NCBI GenBank assembly: GCA_032622095.1
Contig: CP136064.1
Location: 175,662,247 to 175,726,246 of the forward strand
DNA from: Siphonodentalium dalli
Taxonomy: Eukaryota > Mollusca > Scaphopoda > Gadilida > Siphonodentaliidae
Length of the DNA stretch: 64,000 nt
Direction of reading: 5' to 3'
Every line of letters starts with the position of its first letter. The first letter of the stretch is position 1. The position numbers were made by a program, and so were the translations under genes. Shown here one piece after another: positions 1 through 10,860 of this stretch. The notes under the pieces were generated by a model. That model was given only the letters and a program-made list of their open reading frames with translations. It made no database searches and was not told where the DNA came from.

Positions 1-736
1 GTTAATAGAGTACAATTTAAGTTTACAATGATAATGTATCAAATTCTACCAACAACACAGCCATCAAAATAGGACACCTCACTGCTGACCCATTAATATC
101 AATTATTTATCAGAGCTGTCAACTAATCACTGGCATTGTTTATGCTGAAGGTTGGCATCTCTATTAAACCTATAACATTTATAATGACCTCAGACCATCT
201 GTAGAGTGATATACTCAGCTGTGCAATGCAGCAAAGATTTTCTAGTCTACTGTTAACAGCATGTAATGTGTATTGTTGAAATTTTTGTTTTAAATTTGAT
301 ACCATAGCTTTCTTTATCTGCACATCGGCATTACAGACATCAGAAAATGATATAGCCATATTAATAGCTAAGTAGTCCAAAGTCATGGGGACGGAATTGG
401 GTTTATTATCGCTCCAAACAAATTTACCAGTACATAACACAAGATTTTGGACCGATTTAAACCAAATTTGATGCGGTGACTCAGGGTACCCTTGGCGGAG
501 TTATATTAGTGTTAGTTTTTCAAATTTTGTTGACTTTTAAAAAAATATATAAAATTGAGCAAAGGGTTCAATCTAAATTAAATTTATATAAAACTTTTTT
601 TTTTTTATTATTTATATATTTAAAAAAAAAAAATTTGTTTAAATTAAGCAAGGAATTTAAACTAATTTTTTGTTTATTAAGAGTGAATATTTTTCGAAAA
701 AAGGCCATAACTCAGTTAAAAATAGTCAGATCAAAC
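1..736. other. No recognisable gene; AT-rich flank with a stub of the 170-bp repeat
   Basis: A minus-strand open frame of about 105 codons (123-440) has protein-like composition but no family I recognise, no convincing start and no clear splice signals. Positions 690-735 (AAAAGGCCATAACTC...) match the 170-bp repeat unit found at 3180-3990 and are cut off by the element beginning at 737. Confidence 0.3.
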
Positions 737-1142
737 CCAGCCTAGAGGGCGACTTGGGAGACACCTTCTCCCTAATTTGTGTCACTTCTCCCTAATTGTA
801 TCCTAGGCAGAAGTGACTTCTCTCTCGTATACCGCTATGCATATGTCCCGACAACATATTTAAACTTTATTCCACACCCATTGACGTGAGTCACATGTAT
901 TCAATGGAATCCCAGCCATGAATACATATTAGTGTATACCTCTAGTGGAATACAAGCCGGAACTATTCTCGTTGACGTTGTCGCCAAAAAAGATGACGTA
1001 CATTACGTCGATCATCCGCTTCCGGTGATTCCCCCCATAATTACTGGTTATTTGTCAGACTTAAATCACAATAAAGTTAGCTATAGTAACAATGAAGGTG
1101 ACATTCATGGATTGAACTTATCTGACTGAACGGTGTAGAATA

Positions 1143-1316
1143 AATACAGAACACAACTTGCATCATAATCTCGAATCTTTTATCGAACTCGTTGCGGACG
1201 GCGCAAAGTTATATTTCGCTCGAGCTACGCTCTCGCGAAATATATCCTTGCGCCATCCGCAACTCATGCGATAAAAGATTCTCGATTAAGATGCGCGTTG
1301 TGTTCTGTCTATGTAT
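1143..1316. repeat. Large palindrome (about 80-bp arms)
   Basis: Left arm AATACAGAACACAAC...CGAATCTTTTATCG... is mirrored by right arm ...CGATAAAAGATTCTCG...GTTGTGTTCTG. The centre is TTTCGCTCGAGC...GCTCTCGCGAAA. The arms are imperfect but pair along nearly the whole length. The stretch is CpG-richer than its surroundings. Confidence 0.75.
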
Positions 1317-1446
1317 TTTCTGATTATTTATGGCATGTTGTCCTTATTCATTATAATCATTTTACAAATGGGCTATTGTATGCAAACTACTTAATATTGG
1401 ATCATTGAAGGGTGATGTTGGGATAAAATTAACCTTGAACCATTAA

Positions 1447-1966
1447 AAAAATACGGGCAGCGTTGGCGGTGGGTATGCTGTTAAAATATTCACCTCCGTC
1501 AAAAACTGCCATAAACAGAAAAAATAGTAAAATATAGACAGACCTTGTTCTTATACCAATCAGAAATATGGCATAAACAGTATGTTATTGTCAAATGTTT
1601 TTCATTTGTTATGTAAACAAAAGCAAAAAACGTTACAAAACCTGGCTTTTGTTTAGATCCGGATATGGTAAACATAAAGAGCGTTATTTGTTACTGTTTT
1701 CCTGATATGGAAATAATAAAGAGCGTTTATATCATTTGTGTGTGATTAACCAATAGATTGCGCTGTGTTATTTAAACAGAAGCAAAACTTCTGTAACACG
1801 AGATGGTTCTTGTTTACGTACACCATCGTAGTCTTGATGACAATATACTATTTACGTGCTGATTATGTTTGGCATATGAACAAAACTATATATATTTTCA
1901 TATTCCTTCTGTTGATGGCGATTTGAACAAATATGAATATTTCTGCAACGAACGCCGCCTGTGCCT
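1447..1966 (+). mobile_element. TTAA-type MITE, family A, copy 1
   Basis: Left end: TTAA (1443-1446) then AAATACGGGCAGCGTTGGCGG. Right end: AACGCCGCCTGTGCCT then TTAT. It is near-identical, in reverse orientation, to 39603-40126. The two copies share about 500 bp, including GCCATAAACAGAAA and AACCAATAGA blocks. It has imperfect ~20-bp terminal inverted repeats and no ORF. Confidence 0.75.
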
Positions 1967-2047
1967 TTATGACTTCTCCCTGGTAACAGTCCACTTCTCC
2001 CTAATAATCAAATAGGGAATTCTCCCACTTTGAGACCTCTAGGCTGG

Positions 2048-3179
2048 TCCTTGATGAAATGTACATCTAATATACTACATTTGTACTATGACTGAAGTAT
2101 TCCACAATTGTTGCACATTTGTACTAAAGATGGAATATCTTTTCCCTAAACTTTCTGCTTACACTCAAATGTATAAACTAATAGTTTTGATTAACTATGA
2201 CAAGGAAATAAATTTTTTGCTTATTCTTTTCCAAAAATGGGGACAAGAAATGTTGGTATGTTTAGAACATGATATTTCTCAGCTGTGATGTGTTCATTTT
2301 TTCTTTATTGAGCATCCATCTTTAAACCACTCTCTAATGAAATATGTGTAAATTTACACCAAATATTTCTCCTGATTCTGTAGGAATATTAAATTAATGG
2401 AAATGATCATCAAAAGAGTTTAATAGAAAGTTTTCTTGTTGCTGGGAAGAGATAGAACATCTTTAAACTGTAATAAAGTGGCACCAAATTGATACAACTG
2501 AATCATTGTATTATTACAATATCTGCCAGAACACATCTATTGACAATTTAACAAGAAACCATTTGCCGAATCAAATTAATAAATTCTAACCATTTCTATA
2601 CTATGTACGCATTGATGAATAGTTCCTTTGGAAGTGTTTAGATAATAAGTTCCAACAAGCCACACTTGTCTGCGTTTTTTACTCATGTTCTGTTTTAACT
2701 GAACCTGCTGGGTAAGAGAATAGGTTTTAACCAGGGTTCACTCTGGCTCAAACTTTTCATTTGCCAAACATTTTACTAACTGAAAATATTTAAATTTTCA
2801 CTAAATTCTCCAGATTGTTTTGGTAATAAATGTTTTTGGAACAAAATTTTCAAAGGTTTTTTTTTACATAAATTGTTACGCTTTTTTAGTAGCTGCGTGT
2901 ATTTTAATGAAATCTGCATGGATTTCCTCTTATTTAATATTTCGCGGCAAATATATGGATAAAATAATTAATATTTCGCAGCAAATATATGGATAAAATA
3001 AAAGGTCAGCCGACCACAGTGTCCCCCGAAAACGTGACAAGTCGACGCCGCTTTGTTAAAGAAATAATTTTTTTTTTTTGAAATGTTCGAAGTCGAAAGG
3101 GTTAATAATTCCGTAAAGAAATATTTTTCCATCATCTATATACATATAGATATATATATCTCCAATATGTTGGTAACAA
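2048..3179. other. No gene seen; AT-rich intergenic sequence
   Basis: No coding exon or recognised element. A short tandem duplication of a ~45-bp unit containing TTAATATTTCGCGGCAAATA is visible at about 2934-3000. Confidence 0.4.
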
Positions 3180-3990
3180 TACTCTGAAGTTTCAAATATC
3201 TACGATCAAAACTGTAGGAGGAGTTGATTACACCATGAAGGTACCCTCATACAGAAAATTATAGTCGAAAGGCCCATAACTCTGGGAAAAATCATTGGAT
3301 CAAACTCAAATTCGAACTTGACCTGTATTTTGATATGAGCGACCCACAAAAATACGGAATTTTCAATTGAACAGTCCAAACTTGAGTTATCATCCGGAAA
3401 CCAAAGAAAAAAGGAAAAATATTGAATTTCTAAGTCGAAAAAAGTAAATAACTCTAGGAAAAATTATCGGATTAAACTCAAATTCGAACTCAACCTGTAT
3501 CTTGATATGACTGATCCACATAAAAACAGAATTTGCAATTAAAGGGTCCAAACTTGAGATATCACCCGGAAAGCGAAAAAGTGAGAAATTTTCTAAGTAA
3601 AAAACAAGTTGAAAAAGGGCCACAACTCTCGCAAGAATGGGCAGAGCAAACCCATATTTGAACTTGACCTGTATACAGGGCTGATAAATTCACATACCAA
3701 ATTTGGTTCAGATATGATCACACAAACTGAAGTTATCATCCGGAAACCAGAAAATTACAAGATTCTAAGTAAATAAAGGGCCATAACTCTCGCAAAAATG
3801 GGCGGAGCAAACCCATATTCGAACTTGACCTGTATTTTGGTCTGATAAACTCACCTATGAAATTTGCTTTTGATCTAATAACCGAAACGAAAGTTATCAT
3901 CCGGAAACCATTTCCGGACGCACGCACGGATGGACGGACAGACGGACGGACACCGGCTATTTAGTAGTCCCCCGAAATTTTTTCGGGGTA
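3180..3990 (+). repeat. Tandem ~170-bp repeat with a C-rich tail
   Basis: Four diverged units start near 3268, 3445, 3618 and 3778. Each has the order CCATAACTCT, GGATCAAACTCAAATTCGAA, CTTGACCTGTAT and GTTATCATCCGGAAACC. The array closes with a GGACGGAC-type microsatellite (3915-3950) and a small hairpin CCCCCGAAATTTTTTCGGGG (3969-3988). Single relatives occur near 690-735, 12880-12990 (reverse), 25290-25740, 37505-37690 and 42205-42340. It is probably a non-autonomous transposon with a tandem core. Confidence 0.7.
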
Positions 3991-4448
3991 CAATTACACA
4001 AATAGAAAGCCATGGCCCTCCAGAAATACCAGGCATACAGTACATACTATATACCAAGCAAAACCAAGCACAACAAAATAATCAATGACATATAAAATAA
4101 AGGGTTTTAAATAGGTTGGGATCTCAAAGCTTGTTTAAAATAGTTAATTTCATTCATTTACAAATCAACACAAGCTTAAACACACAATACATACATCGCC
4201 CATTACCTATTATTTTATTTGTGCTAGCTAGGTATTGCTTGGTATATGGTAGAACCCACATTCACAATGTATTATCTGAACATTTCCCATAATTAATAGG
4301 AATCCTTCAGCACTTGTATGACTGTCATCTGGTTATATTTCCTGAACATCCCTCCAGTTGTATAATAGACCGTTCCAATTTTTATAATTGATGAGAAAAT
4401 CCATTTAGTAAAGAAAGGGTCAACACACTGTATACAGCTGATTTGGTA
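3991..4448 (-). other. ZNFX1 3' flank / probable 3'UTR with polyadenylation signal
   Basis: Directly downstream of the stop codon on the minus strand. An AATAAA hexamer reads on the minus strand at 4214-4219, about 230 nt past the stop, and is a plausible poly(A) signal. The stretch 4258-4421 resembles the MITE family that ends AAAGAAAGGGTTAA elsewhere (24130-24363, 34310-34400, 10805-10867), so the 3'UTR seems partly made of an old MITE. No coding potential is seen. Confidence 0.45.
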
Positions 4449-4618
4449 TCAAAACATCACAGCATTTGGCCATGCTGGTTCAGCAGCTCCATCAAAGTCG
4501 GTGGCAAGTTGATTGTCCCCACGTAATTGATGGCGAGTACCGCCAATGATTGCATCACATTCTGGGCACTTAGCTTCCACAGTAGCACCGCCACAGTCCC
4601 CAATAGCATAATAATGAC
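4449..4618 (-). CDS. ZNFX1: ZNFX1 orthologue, last exon (second half of RZ-type zinc finger, stop codon)
   Basis: The acceptor TATATTGCAG precedes 4618, and the exon starts with the two bases that complete a Gly codon begun at 18455. The joined reading gives GHWFKCRNGHYYAIGDC, then GGATVEAKCPEC. This fits the H-x3-C-x3-H-x6-C-x8-C-x2-C spacing of the RZ-type zinc finger that closes ZNFX1 and also occurs in RNF213. About 30 further residues follow, including DNQLATDFDG, to a TGA at 4449-4451. The exon is too short to stand out as an open frame and was found by looking for the expected C-terminus. The match to family, frame and splice site together is very unlikely by chance. The intron separating it from the giant exon is 13.8 kb. 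Confidence 0.93.
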
Positions 4619-4913
4619 CTGCAATATAGATTTATATTTACATTCATTTCATTTACTATAGTATTTTGTCATTGGTTTCCAAAAGGCTAATGTATTTAAA
4701 TAGAATAATTACACTTCAACGCAAGTGAATTTTGAGTGTAGGAAATGTCACAATAAAGATCCAAATATTCAACAATAGTTCCAATTAAAAATGCATTTTC
4801 TGGTTGATATTTTAAACCCACAGTATAAAAGCATCTTGTACAATCACAAACTGTTTATAAATTGTGAAGCTTGTGATTTGGCAAGATACCTTTAACTTGT
4901 GTAATTTCATTAA

Positions 4914-5164
4914 CCCTTCCATGAATGGAGCTTCCTGAATTTTTTTGAGAAAACCCTGTGCCAATGCATTCTCTTGTATATGCAAATCCCATGGAGCCTC
5001 GCATATATAAGAGAATATTGGCCTAACAATATTTACCTTGACCTTATAGGCCAGTGCATTATCTTATATATGCAAGGCTCCATATGGGAGACTCACATAT
5101 ATAAGAGAATGCACCGACACAGGATATTTAATGCTAGAACAGCACAGCTCCCTTCATGAAAGGG
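4914..5164. mobile_element. Palindromic TTAA MITE, family B, copy 1
   Basis: TTAA at 4910-4913 and 5165-5168 flank ends CCCTTCCATGAATGGAGC and GCTCCCTTCATGAAAGGG. Internal repeats of GTGCATTCTCTTATATATGC in both orientations make almost the whole element able to fold. Related copies are 27793-28021 and 40131-40376. Confidence 0.8.
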
Positions 5165-5168
5165 TTAA

Positions 5169-5770
5169 GAAACCGAGATTATTCATTAAATAATCAAAGC
5201 AGGGTATAAGAAGGATCGATAAATACAGAAAATATCAATATACAGACTTTACATACTCTGTCAAAAACTTGCCTATTAGCAATTTTCCAGTCGTTTTCCA
5301 ACTTTTCATGCTTGCAACACAACATAAGCCATAATGTATACCTTATATGGTAATGAACTCATTCAAAGTCGAGCCTGCAGCTAATTACATTGGTTGGCCG
5401 CCAGCACCCTTGAGCGACGTCATGACTTTATCTTATGATATATATATAGCGTCAATCGGGTATTTTATAATTGCTAAAATGACATACATCAGCATATTCA
5501 AACTTGGCCAGTGTCCCTAACTAATAAGCTCACATAGAAATATTCATTTAGTTAATTATGCATGAAGATATTTTACAAAATCTATAGATACTGAAACTTA
5601 AAGAAAGCCAACGAAGGGGAATAATTCTTGTCAAAAATCAATTTTACATAATTTTTATGGATGCATGTTGCAAATCTAGAATGTCTGTATATATATAAAC
5701 ATGGTCCTAAAGATTTTAATTCAACTTACTCCAAAACGTATTATAGGAGAACCATTACACAATGTCATTA
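5169..5770. other. Intron sequence, nothing recognised
   Basis: AT-rich sequence of the last ZNFX1 intron. No exon, element end or RNA gene is seen. Confidence 0.35.
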
Positions 5771-5804
5771 AATCAATTCTATGATGATGAAGTGATTTGG
5801 GGGG

Positions 5805-6601
5805 CTAACCCCGGGATCTTCGAAAGGTCCGAATTCTTTTTGTCGGATTCTTTTTTTCCGATGACGTAGGTGGAGATGGAGATGACAATGGTGGACATTC
5901 CTTGCGGGTCTTTTCGCATAATGCCAAAGCTACGTCCAACTGTGCCTGCATTTTGTCTATTCTGGCACAGGTGGCGTCTCTCTCTGCTGTTGTCATGCTG
6001 ATGGAGCTGTTGCTGGTGCTGTTGTTGTTGCTGGAGGGACACCGGGACATGATGGTATTCCGGTGTCCGAGGTGGAAGGCTGTCCAACTCCACGTCGAAG
6101 CTGGTGGCAGGAACATCTGGGGTGGTGTCCACGTCCCTGTCTCCGCTCGCCTCGACGACGACAGCAGGGACCTCCGGCAGATCAACGGAGTCCCTGCTAG
6201 CTGGTGCAATGTCGCCTGTCTCCATGCAGGTCTGGTGGTCTGGGCGTCTCTCAGACAACTCCGACCTACCGGCTGTGACACTGGACGTCGGCTGGACCAC
6301 ACGGGGAGGCGTGACCGGCAGATCAACGGTAACCCCCCATCTTCTTCTTCCATTTCGCCCGTCTGGCGGCGTCCCTTCTCCGTCTAGATGGAGTCTTCTT
6401 TTTTGGAGGCCCTTGCTTCATGGTATGGCGGGTTTCGGCATTCCTGTCCTGTGCAGAAGACCTCTGGATGCCAGCATCCTCTGTCCGGAATTCAATGCAA
6501 AGGACCAGATAGCCCCTGTCAGCCTGGAGTTGCCAGCTAACAGTGTCCACTATCCGACTGCTTTGCATTGCAGCTAACGCGGCGTCGGGGATTAGTTCCA
6601 T
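5805..6601 (-). pseudogene. Decayed transposon-type ORF (frameshifted)
   Basis: A GC-rich island inside the AT-rich intron. From an ATG at 6601 a frame opens with MELIPDAALAAMQSSRIVDT and runs into a strongly basic stretch (KKKTPSRRRRDAARRAKWKKK). It stops just after a six-G run near 6330. Coding-like sequence then continues in a second frame (Pro/Val/Asp-rich, then a Gln/His run) and in a third (AERDATCARIDKMQAQLDVA, coiled-coil-like) to a stop near 5805. This suggests one ~260-residue protein broken by two frameshifts, the second in the CAG/CAA run. The basic motif resembles small ORFs seen in invertebrate repeats, but I cannot name a family. Overlapping plus-strand frames are probably shadows. 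Confidence 0.45.
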
Positions 6602-6780
6602 AATCCGTCCTGAGCCTAATCCAAATCCATCTCACTCCGGCGTTAGCACGAGGGCGGCTGCTTCCCGAAGGTTACGAATCCACACAACTCACTCGTGCTG
6701 ACGTCTGACGGGAGGAACAGCAGACAGACAAAGCAATTATGACTGTCCCGCTCGACTCGCCGCCAGATTCTATGTGTACA

Positions 6781-7425
6781 GTAATGCCTTAAATAATCGA
6801 CTCCTTAACCACAGCAGAATGAATGACAAAGTGGTGACAAATATCTGCCTCAGTAATCCCCCAATTAGCAGTGTCAAGTGGAGGAATTGTGTCACCAGTG
6901 AGCTGGTGGCCACAAAGGCTAATTATGTTAATGACTCTAATTAACAAACAGAGTGTTGATAATCTCATTGTCCTTTACAATGGCCTGGCTGTGTGACTGA
7001 CTTACTGAGACAGTCTTATTTACCTAATAATGAAATGATGGATACATGTATATGTTACTAAAATACTCTATTATTTTCATTTTATAGCGAAAGCATCGAG
7101 ATATCTACACAGTCACACACAAGTGATCAATAACCTAGAATCTTTCAGTATGTAAAAAAAACATCAGCCAAGAACCAAAGTATTGAAGATAGTTAGCAAA
7201 GTTCTCAAATCTCTGATATCATCTGAATTTCTAGAAATTAAACCCGGCTACTAGCTGCCAATACAGCATGCTGGAATTGTTAGCTCAGTTCTACGAACAC
7301 CAGTCCTATCCTGAACTCAGTACATTGGCTGCTCTTTGCAAAGTGTGCTTCATCGTGTATTTCATCTTGCTTGTGTTAAATTTATGTTTTGTTATCAAAT
7401 AAAGTATTTATCATATAGATAAATA
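6781..7425. other. Intron sequence with a half mariner-type MITE end
   Basis: CAGTAATGCCTTAAATAATC at 6780-6799, followed by CACAGCAGAATGA, matches the left end of the complete element at 27570-27697. Its partner end is missing. Nothing else is recognised. Confidence 0.4.
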
Positions 7426-7603
7426 GTGTTCCTATTTCAATTCTGTATTGAAATGTAATTGTAATTGAATTACATTTCAAAGTAATTGTAATTAATTACA
7501 TTGTGAAATAGATGTAATGGGAATTGTAATTGTAATTGAAAAATGTTGAAGTAATTGTAATTGAAATGAATTACATTTACAAGTAATTGCCCCAAGCCTG
7601 CCA
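7426..7603. repeat. GTAATTGTAATT-rich transposon end
   Basis: The tract is built from AATTGTAATTGTAATT and AATTACATTT words and closes with AGTAATTGCCCCAAGCCTG. This resembles hAT-family termini that read CAGGCTTGGGGCAATTAC in the other direction. No matching left end or 8-bp duplication was found. Confidence 0.35.
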
Positions 7604-7631
7604 TGGAACGTACCCTTAGATTTGATCACTG

Positions 7632-10574
7632 AATGAAAGTGTCAATGACACTGTAGCTCAACTTGGAAAGGGAATAATTTAATGTATTACAGTCAATGGA
7701 GCGATTAGGAATGTGGAAAGTTGAATGTCTATTACTAGTTTATGGACATGAAGAGAAAAGTAAAATCCAAGATGGCTGCTGGCGGCCATGTTTTCGGCCG
7801 AATGACCCCAAAATGAATCGTTCCCATCTACATGTCATCGTTAACATCCATGACAAATTTTATGACGATCAGACTAAAGGTACGACCTGTAGCCCGTGCT
7901 AAAGAATTTAATCATACAAAGAGTAAAATCCAAAATGGCTGCTGGCGGCCATGTTTTTTGGCCAAATGACCCCAAAATTACTCGTTCCCATTTACATGTC
8001 AATATTAACATCCATGACAAATTTCATGATGATCAGACGAACAGTACGACCTGTGGCCCGTGCTAATGGATTAAATTTTGAAATCCAAGATGGCCACTGG
8101 CGGCCATGTTTTTTGTCCAAATGACCCCAAAATGACTCGTTCCCATTTACATTCCAATTTCAACAGCCATGACAAATTTTATGATGATCGGACTAAAGGT
8201 ACGACCTGTAGCCCGTGCTAAAGGATTTAGTCATACAAAGAGTAAAATCCAAGATGGCTGCTGGCGGACATGTTTTTTGACCGAATGACCCCAATATGAC
8301 TCGTTCCCATCTACATCTCATTATTAACATTCATGACAAATTTTATGATGATCAGACTAAAGGTACGAACTGTAGCCCGTGCTAAAGGATTTAGTCATAC
8401 AAAGAGTAAAATCCAAGATGGCTGCTGGCAGCCATGTTTTTCGGCCAAATGACCCCAAAATTACTCGTTCCCATTTACATGTCAATATTAACATCCATGA
8501 CAAATTTCATGATGATCAGACGAACAGTACGACCTGTGGCCCGTGCTAATGGATTAAATTTTGAAATCCAAGATGGCCACTGGCGGCCATGTTTTGTGTC
8601 CAAATGACCCCAAAATGACTCGTTCCCATTTACATTCCAATTTCAACAGCCATGACAAATTTTATGATGATCAGACTAAAGGTACGACCTGTATCCCATG
8701 CTAAAGGATTTAGTCATACAAAGAGTAAAATCCAAGATGGCTGCTGGCGGACATGTTTTTTGACCGAATGACCCCAAAATGACTCGTTCCCATCTACATC
8801 TCATTATTAACATTCGTGACAAATTTTATGATGATCAGACTAAAGGTACGAACTGTAGCCCGTGCTAAAGGATTTAGTCATACAAAGAGTAAAATCCAAG
8901 ATGGCTGCTGGCAGCCATGTTTTTCGGCCAAATGACCCCAAAATTACTCGTTCCAATCTGCATGTCATGGTTAACATCCATGACAAATTTGATGATGATC
9001 AGACTAAAGGTACGACCTGTAGCCCGTGCTAAAGAATTTAGTTATACAAAGAGTAAAATCCAAGATGGCTGCTGGCCGCCATGTTTTTTGGCCGAATGAC
9101 CCCAAAATTACTCGTTCCCATCTACATGTCAATATTAACATCCATGACAAATTTCATGATGATCAGACGAACAGTACGACCTGTGGCCCGTGCTAATGGA
9201 TTGAATTTTGAAATCCAAGATGGCCACTGGCGGCCATTGTTTTTTGTCCGAATGACCCCAAAATGACTCGTTCCCATCTACATTCCAATTTCAACAGCCA
9301 TCACAAATTTTATGATGATCGGACTAAAGGTACGACCTGTAGCCCGTGCTAAAGGATTTAGTCATACAAAGAGTAAAATCAAAGATGCCTGCTGGCGGCC
9401 ATGTTTATTTTTGACCGAACGACCCCAAAATGACTCGTTCCCATCTACATGTTATTATCAACATTCATGACAAATTTTATGATGATCAGACTAAAGGTAC
9501 GAACTGTAGCCCGTGCTAAAGGATTTAGTCATACAAAGAGTAAAATCCAAGATGGCTGCTGGCGGCCATGTTTTTGGGCCAAATGACCCCAAAATTACTC
9601 GTTCCCATCAATATGACAATATTAACATCCATGACAAATTTGATGATGATCAGACTAAAGGTACGACCTGTAGCCCGTGCTAAAGAATTTAGTCATACAA
9701 AGAGTAAAATCCAAGATGGCTGCTGGCCGCCATGTTTTTTGGCCGAATGACCCCAAAATTACTCGTTCCCATCTACATGTCAATATTAACATCCATGACA
9801 AATTTCATGATGATCAGACGAACAGTACGACCTGTGGCCCGTGCTAATGGATTGAATTTTGAAATCCAAGATGGCCGCCAGCGGCCATGTTTTTTGTCCG
9901 AATGACCCCAAAATGACTCGTTCCCATCTACATTCCAATTTCAACAGCCATGACAAATTTTATGATGATCGGACTAAAGGTACGATCTGTAGCCCGTGCT
10001 AAAGGATTTAGTCATACAAAGAGTGAAATCAAAGATGCCTGCTGGCGGCCATGTTTTTTGGCCGAATGACCCCAAAATGACTCGTTCCCATCTACATGTC
10101 ATTATTAACATTCTTGACAAATTTTATGTTGATCAGACTAAAAGTACGACCTGTAGCCCGTGCTAAACAATTTAGTCATACAAAGAGTAAAATCCAAGAT
10201 GGCTGCTGGCGGCCATGTTTTTGGGCCAAATGACCCCAAAATTACTCGTTCCCATCTACATGTCAATATTAACATCCATGACAAATTTCATGACGATCAG
10301 ACAAATAGTACGCCCTGTAGCCCATGCTAATGGATTGATTTTTGAAATGCAAGATGGCCACTGGCGGCCATGTTTTTTTACCGAATGACCCCAAAATTAA
10401 TCGTTCTGGTCTAAATGTTGATGTCAACAGCTATGACAAATTTCATAATGATCCGACCAAAGGTACGACCTGTAGACTGCATTGTTGACGCCTTACGTAC
10501 ACACGGACACACGGACGACGGACGACAAAGCCATGGCAATATAGCTCAAACTTTACAAAGTAAAGTTGAGCTAA
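7632..10574 (+). repeat. 160-bp tandem array 1 with leader and hairpin tail (Helitron/'pearl'-like element)
   Basis: The leader starts AATGAAAGTGTCAATGACAC and contains TAGCTCAACTTGG. About 17 units of roughly 160 bp follow, each with AAAATCCAAGATGGCTGCTG, GGCCATGTTTT, GAATGACCCCAAAATGACTC, ACAAATTTTATGATGATCAG and TACGACCTGTAGCCCGTGCT. Two unit types alternate irregularly: 'CATACAAAGAGTAAAATCC' and 'GATTGAATTTTGAAATCC'. The array ends in GGACGACAAAGCCATGGCAA and a terminal hairpin (CTCAAACTTTAC / GTAAAGTTGAG), then CTAA. Leader, tandem core and 3' hairpin ending CTRR are the layout of non-autonomous Helitron/helentron elements of bivalves. No autonomous protein is present. Confidence 0.8.
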
Positions 10575-10860
10575 AAAGGATATCTCACATTATGACATGT
10601 AATACCGACAATAAGTGCATTTCATGCAATTTCTTAAACAAATTTTGGATTGAATTACAAAGGAGATAAACGTTTAACATTTTTTGTTGTATATTCAGGG
10701 ATTCGAGCATGAAACAGTTTGTGAACTTGCCTACTTGATCACAAGTTGTTTTCATGCTCGAATCCCTGAATATCCAATTCAACAGAGTATGTATATCTCC
10801 TAAATACTATAGGCTATTCCAATGTATACTTTTATAACTATAATCCATTCAGACATGAAA
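10575..10860. other. Short unique stretch with a hairpin and a MITE stub
   Basis: It contains the near-perfect hairpin at 10691-10773. From about 10805 to the TTAA at 10865 lies the right end of the MITE family ending CATTCAGACATGAAAGGG. Confidence 0.4.
10691..10773. repeat. 83-nt near-perfect hairpin
   Basis: Arm ATATTCAGGGATTCGAGCAT is mirrored by ATGCTCGAATCCCTGAATAT. Pairing continues (GAAAC.GTTTGTGAA versus ACAAGTTGTTTTC) to a short loop. The length and loop would suit a pre-miRNA, but the perfect terminal pairing also suits a mini foldback element. Confidence 0.65.

Larger units (their letters stand above)
737..2047. mobile_element. TIR element with ends CCAGCCTAGAGG, carrying a nested MITE
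   Basis: The left end reads CCAGCCTAGAGGGCGACTTG and the right end, reverse-complemented, CCAGCCTAGAGGTCTCAAAG. Subterminal copies of ACTTCTCCCTAA occur on both sides. Inside are a large palindrome (1143-1316) and a TTAA-type MITE (1447-1966). No clear target-site duplication is seen. The 65-codon open frame at 932-1129 does not look like a transposase, so the element is non-autonomous. Confidence 0.6.

Noticed and set aside
123-440. 105-codon minus-strand open frame
   Set aside because: Protein-like composition, but no recognised family, a non-ATG start and no clear splice signals; not supported as a gene.
932-1129. 65-codon plus-strand frame inside the CCAGCCTAGAGG element
   Set aside because: Short, no conserved motif, lies in a non-autonomous element.
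5902-6577. Plus-strand frames of 157-161 codons
   Set aside because: Antisense shadows of the GC-rich decayed minus-strand ORF at 5805-6601.
7696-10669. Short frames of 60-84 codons repeated through the 160-bp arrays, here and at 40945-46495, 51462-51692 and 54127-54429
   Set aside because: Same monomer translated repeatedly; frames break at each indel and show no conserved protein.
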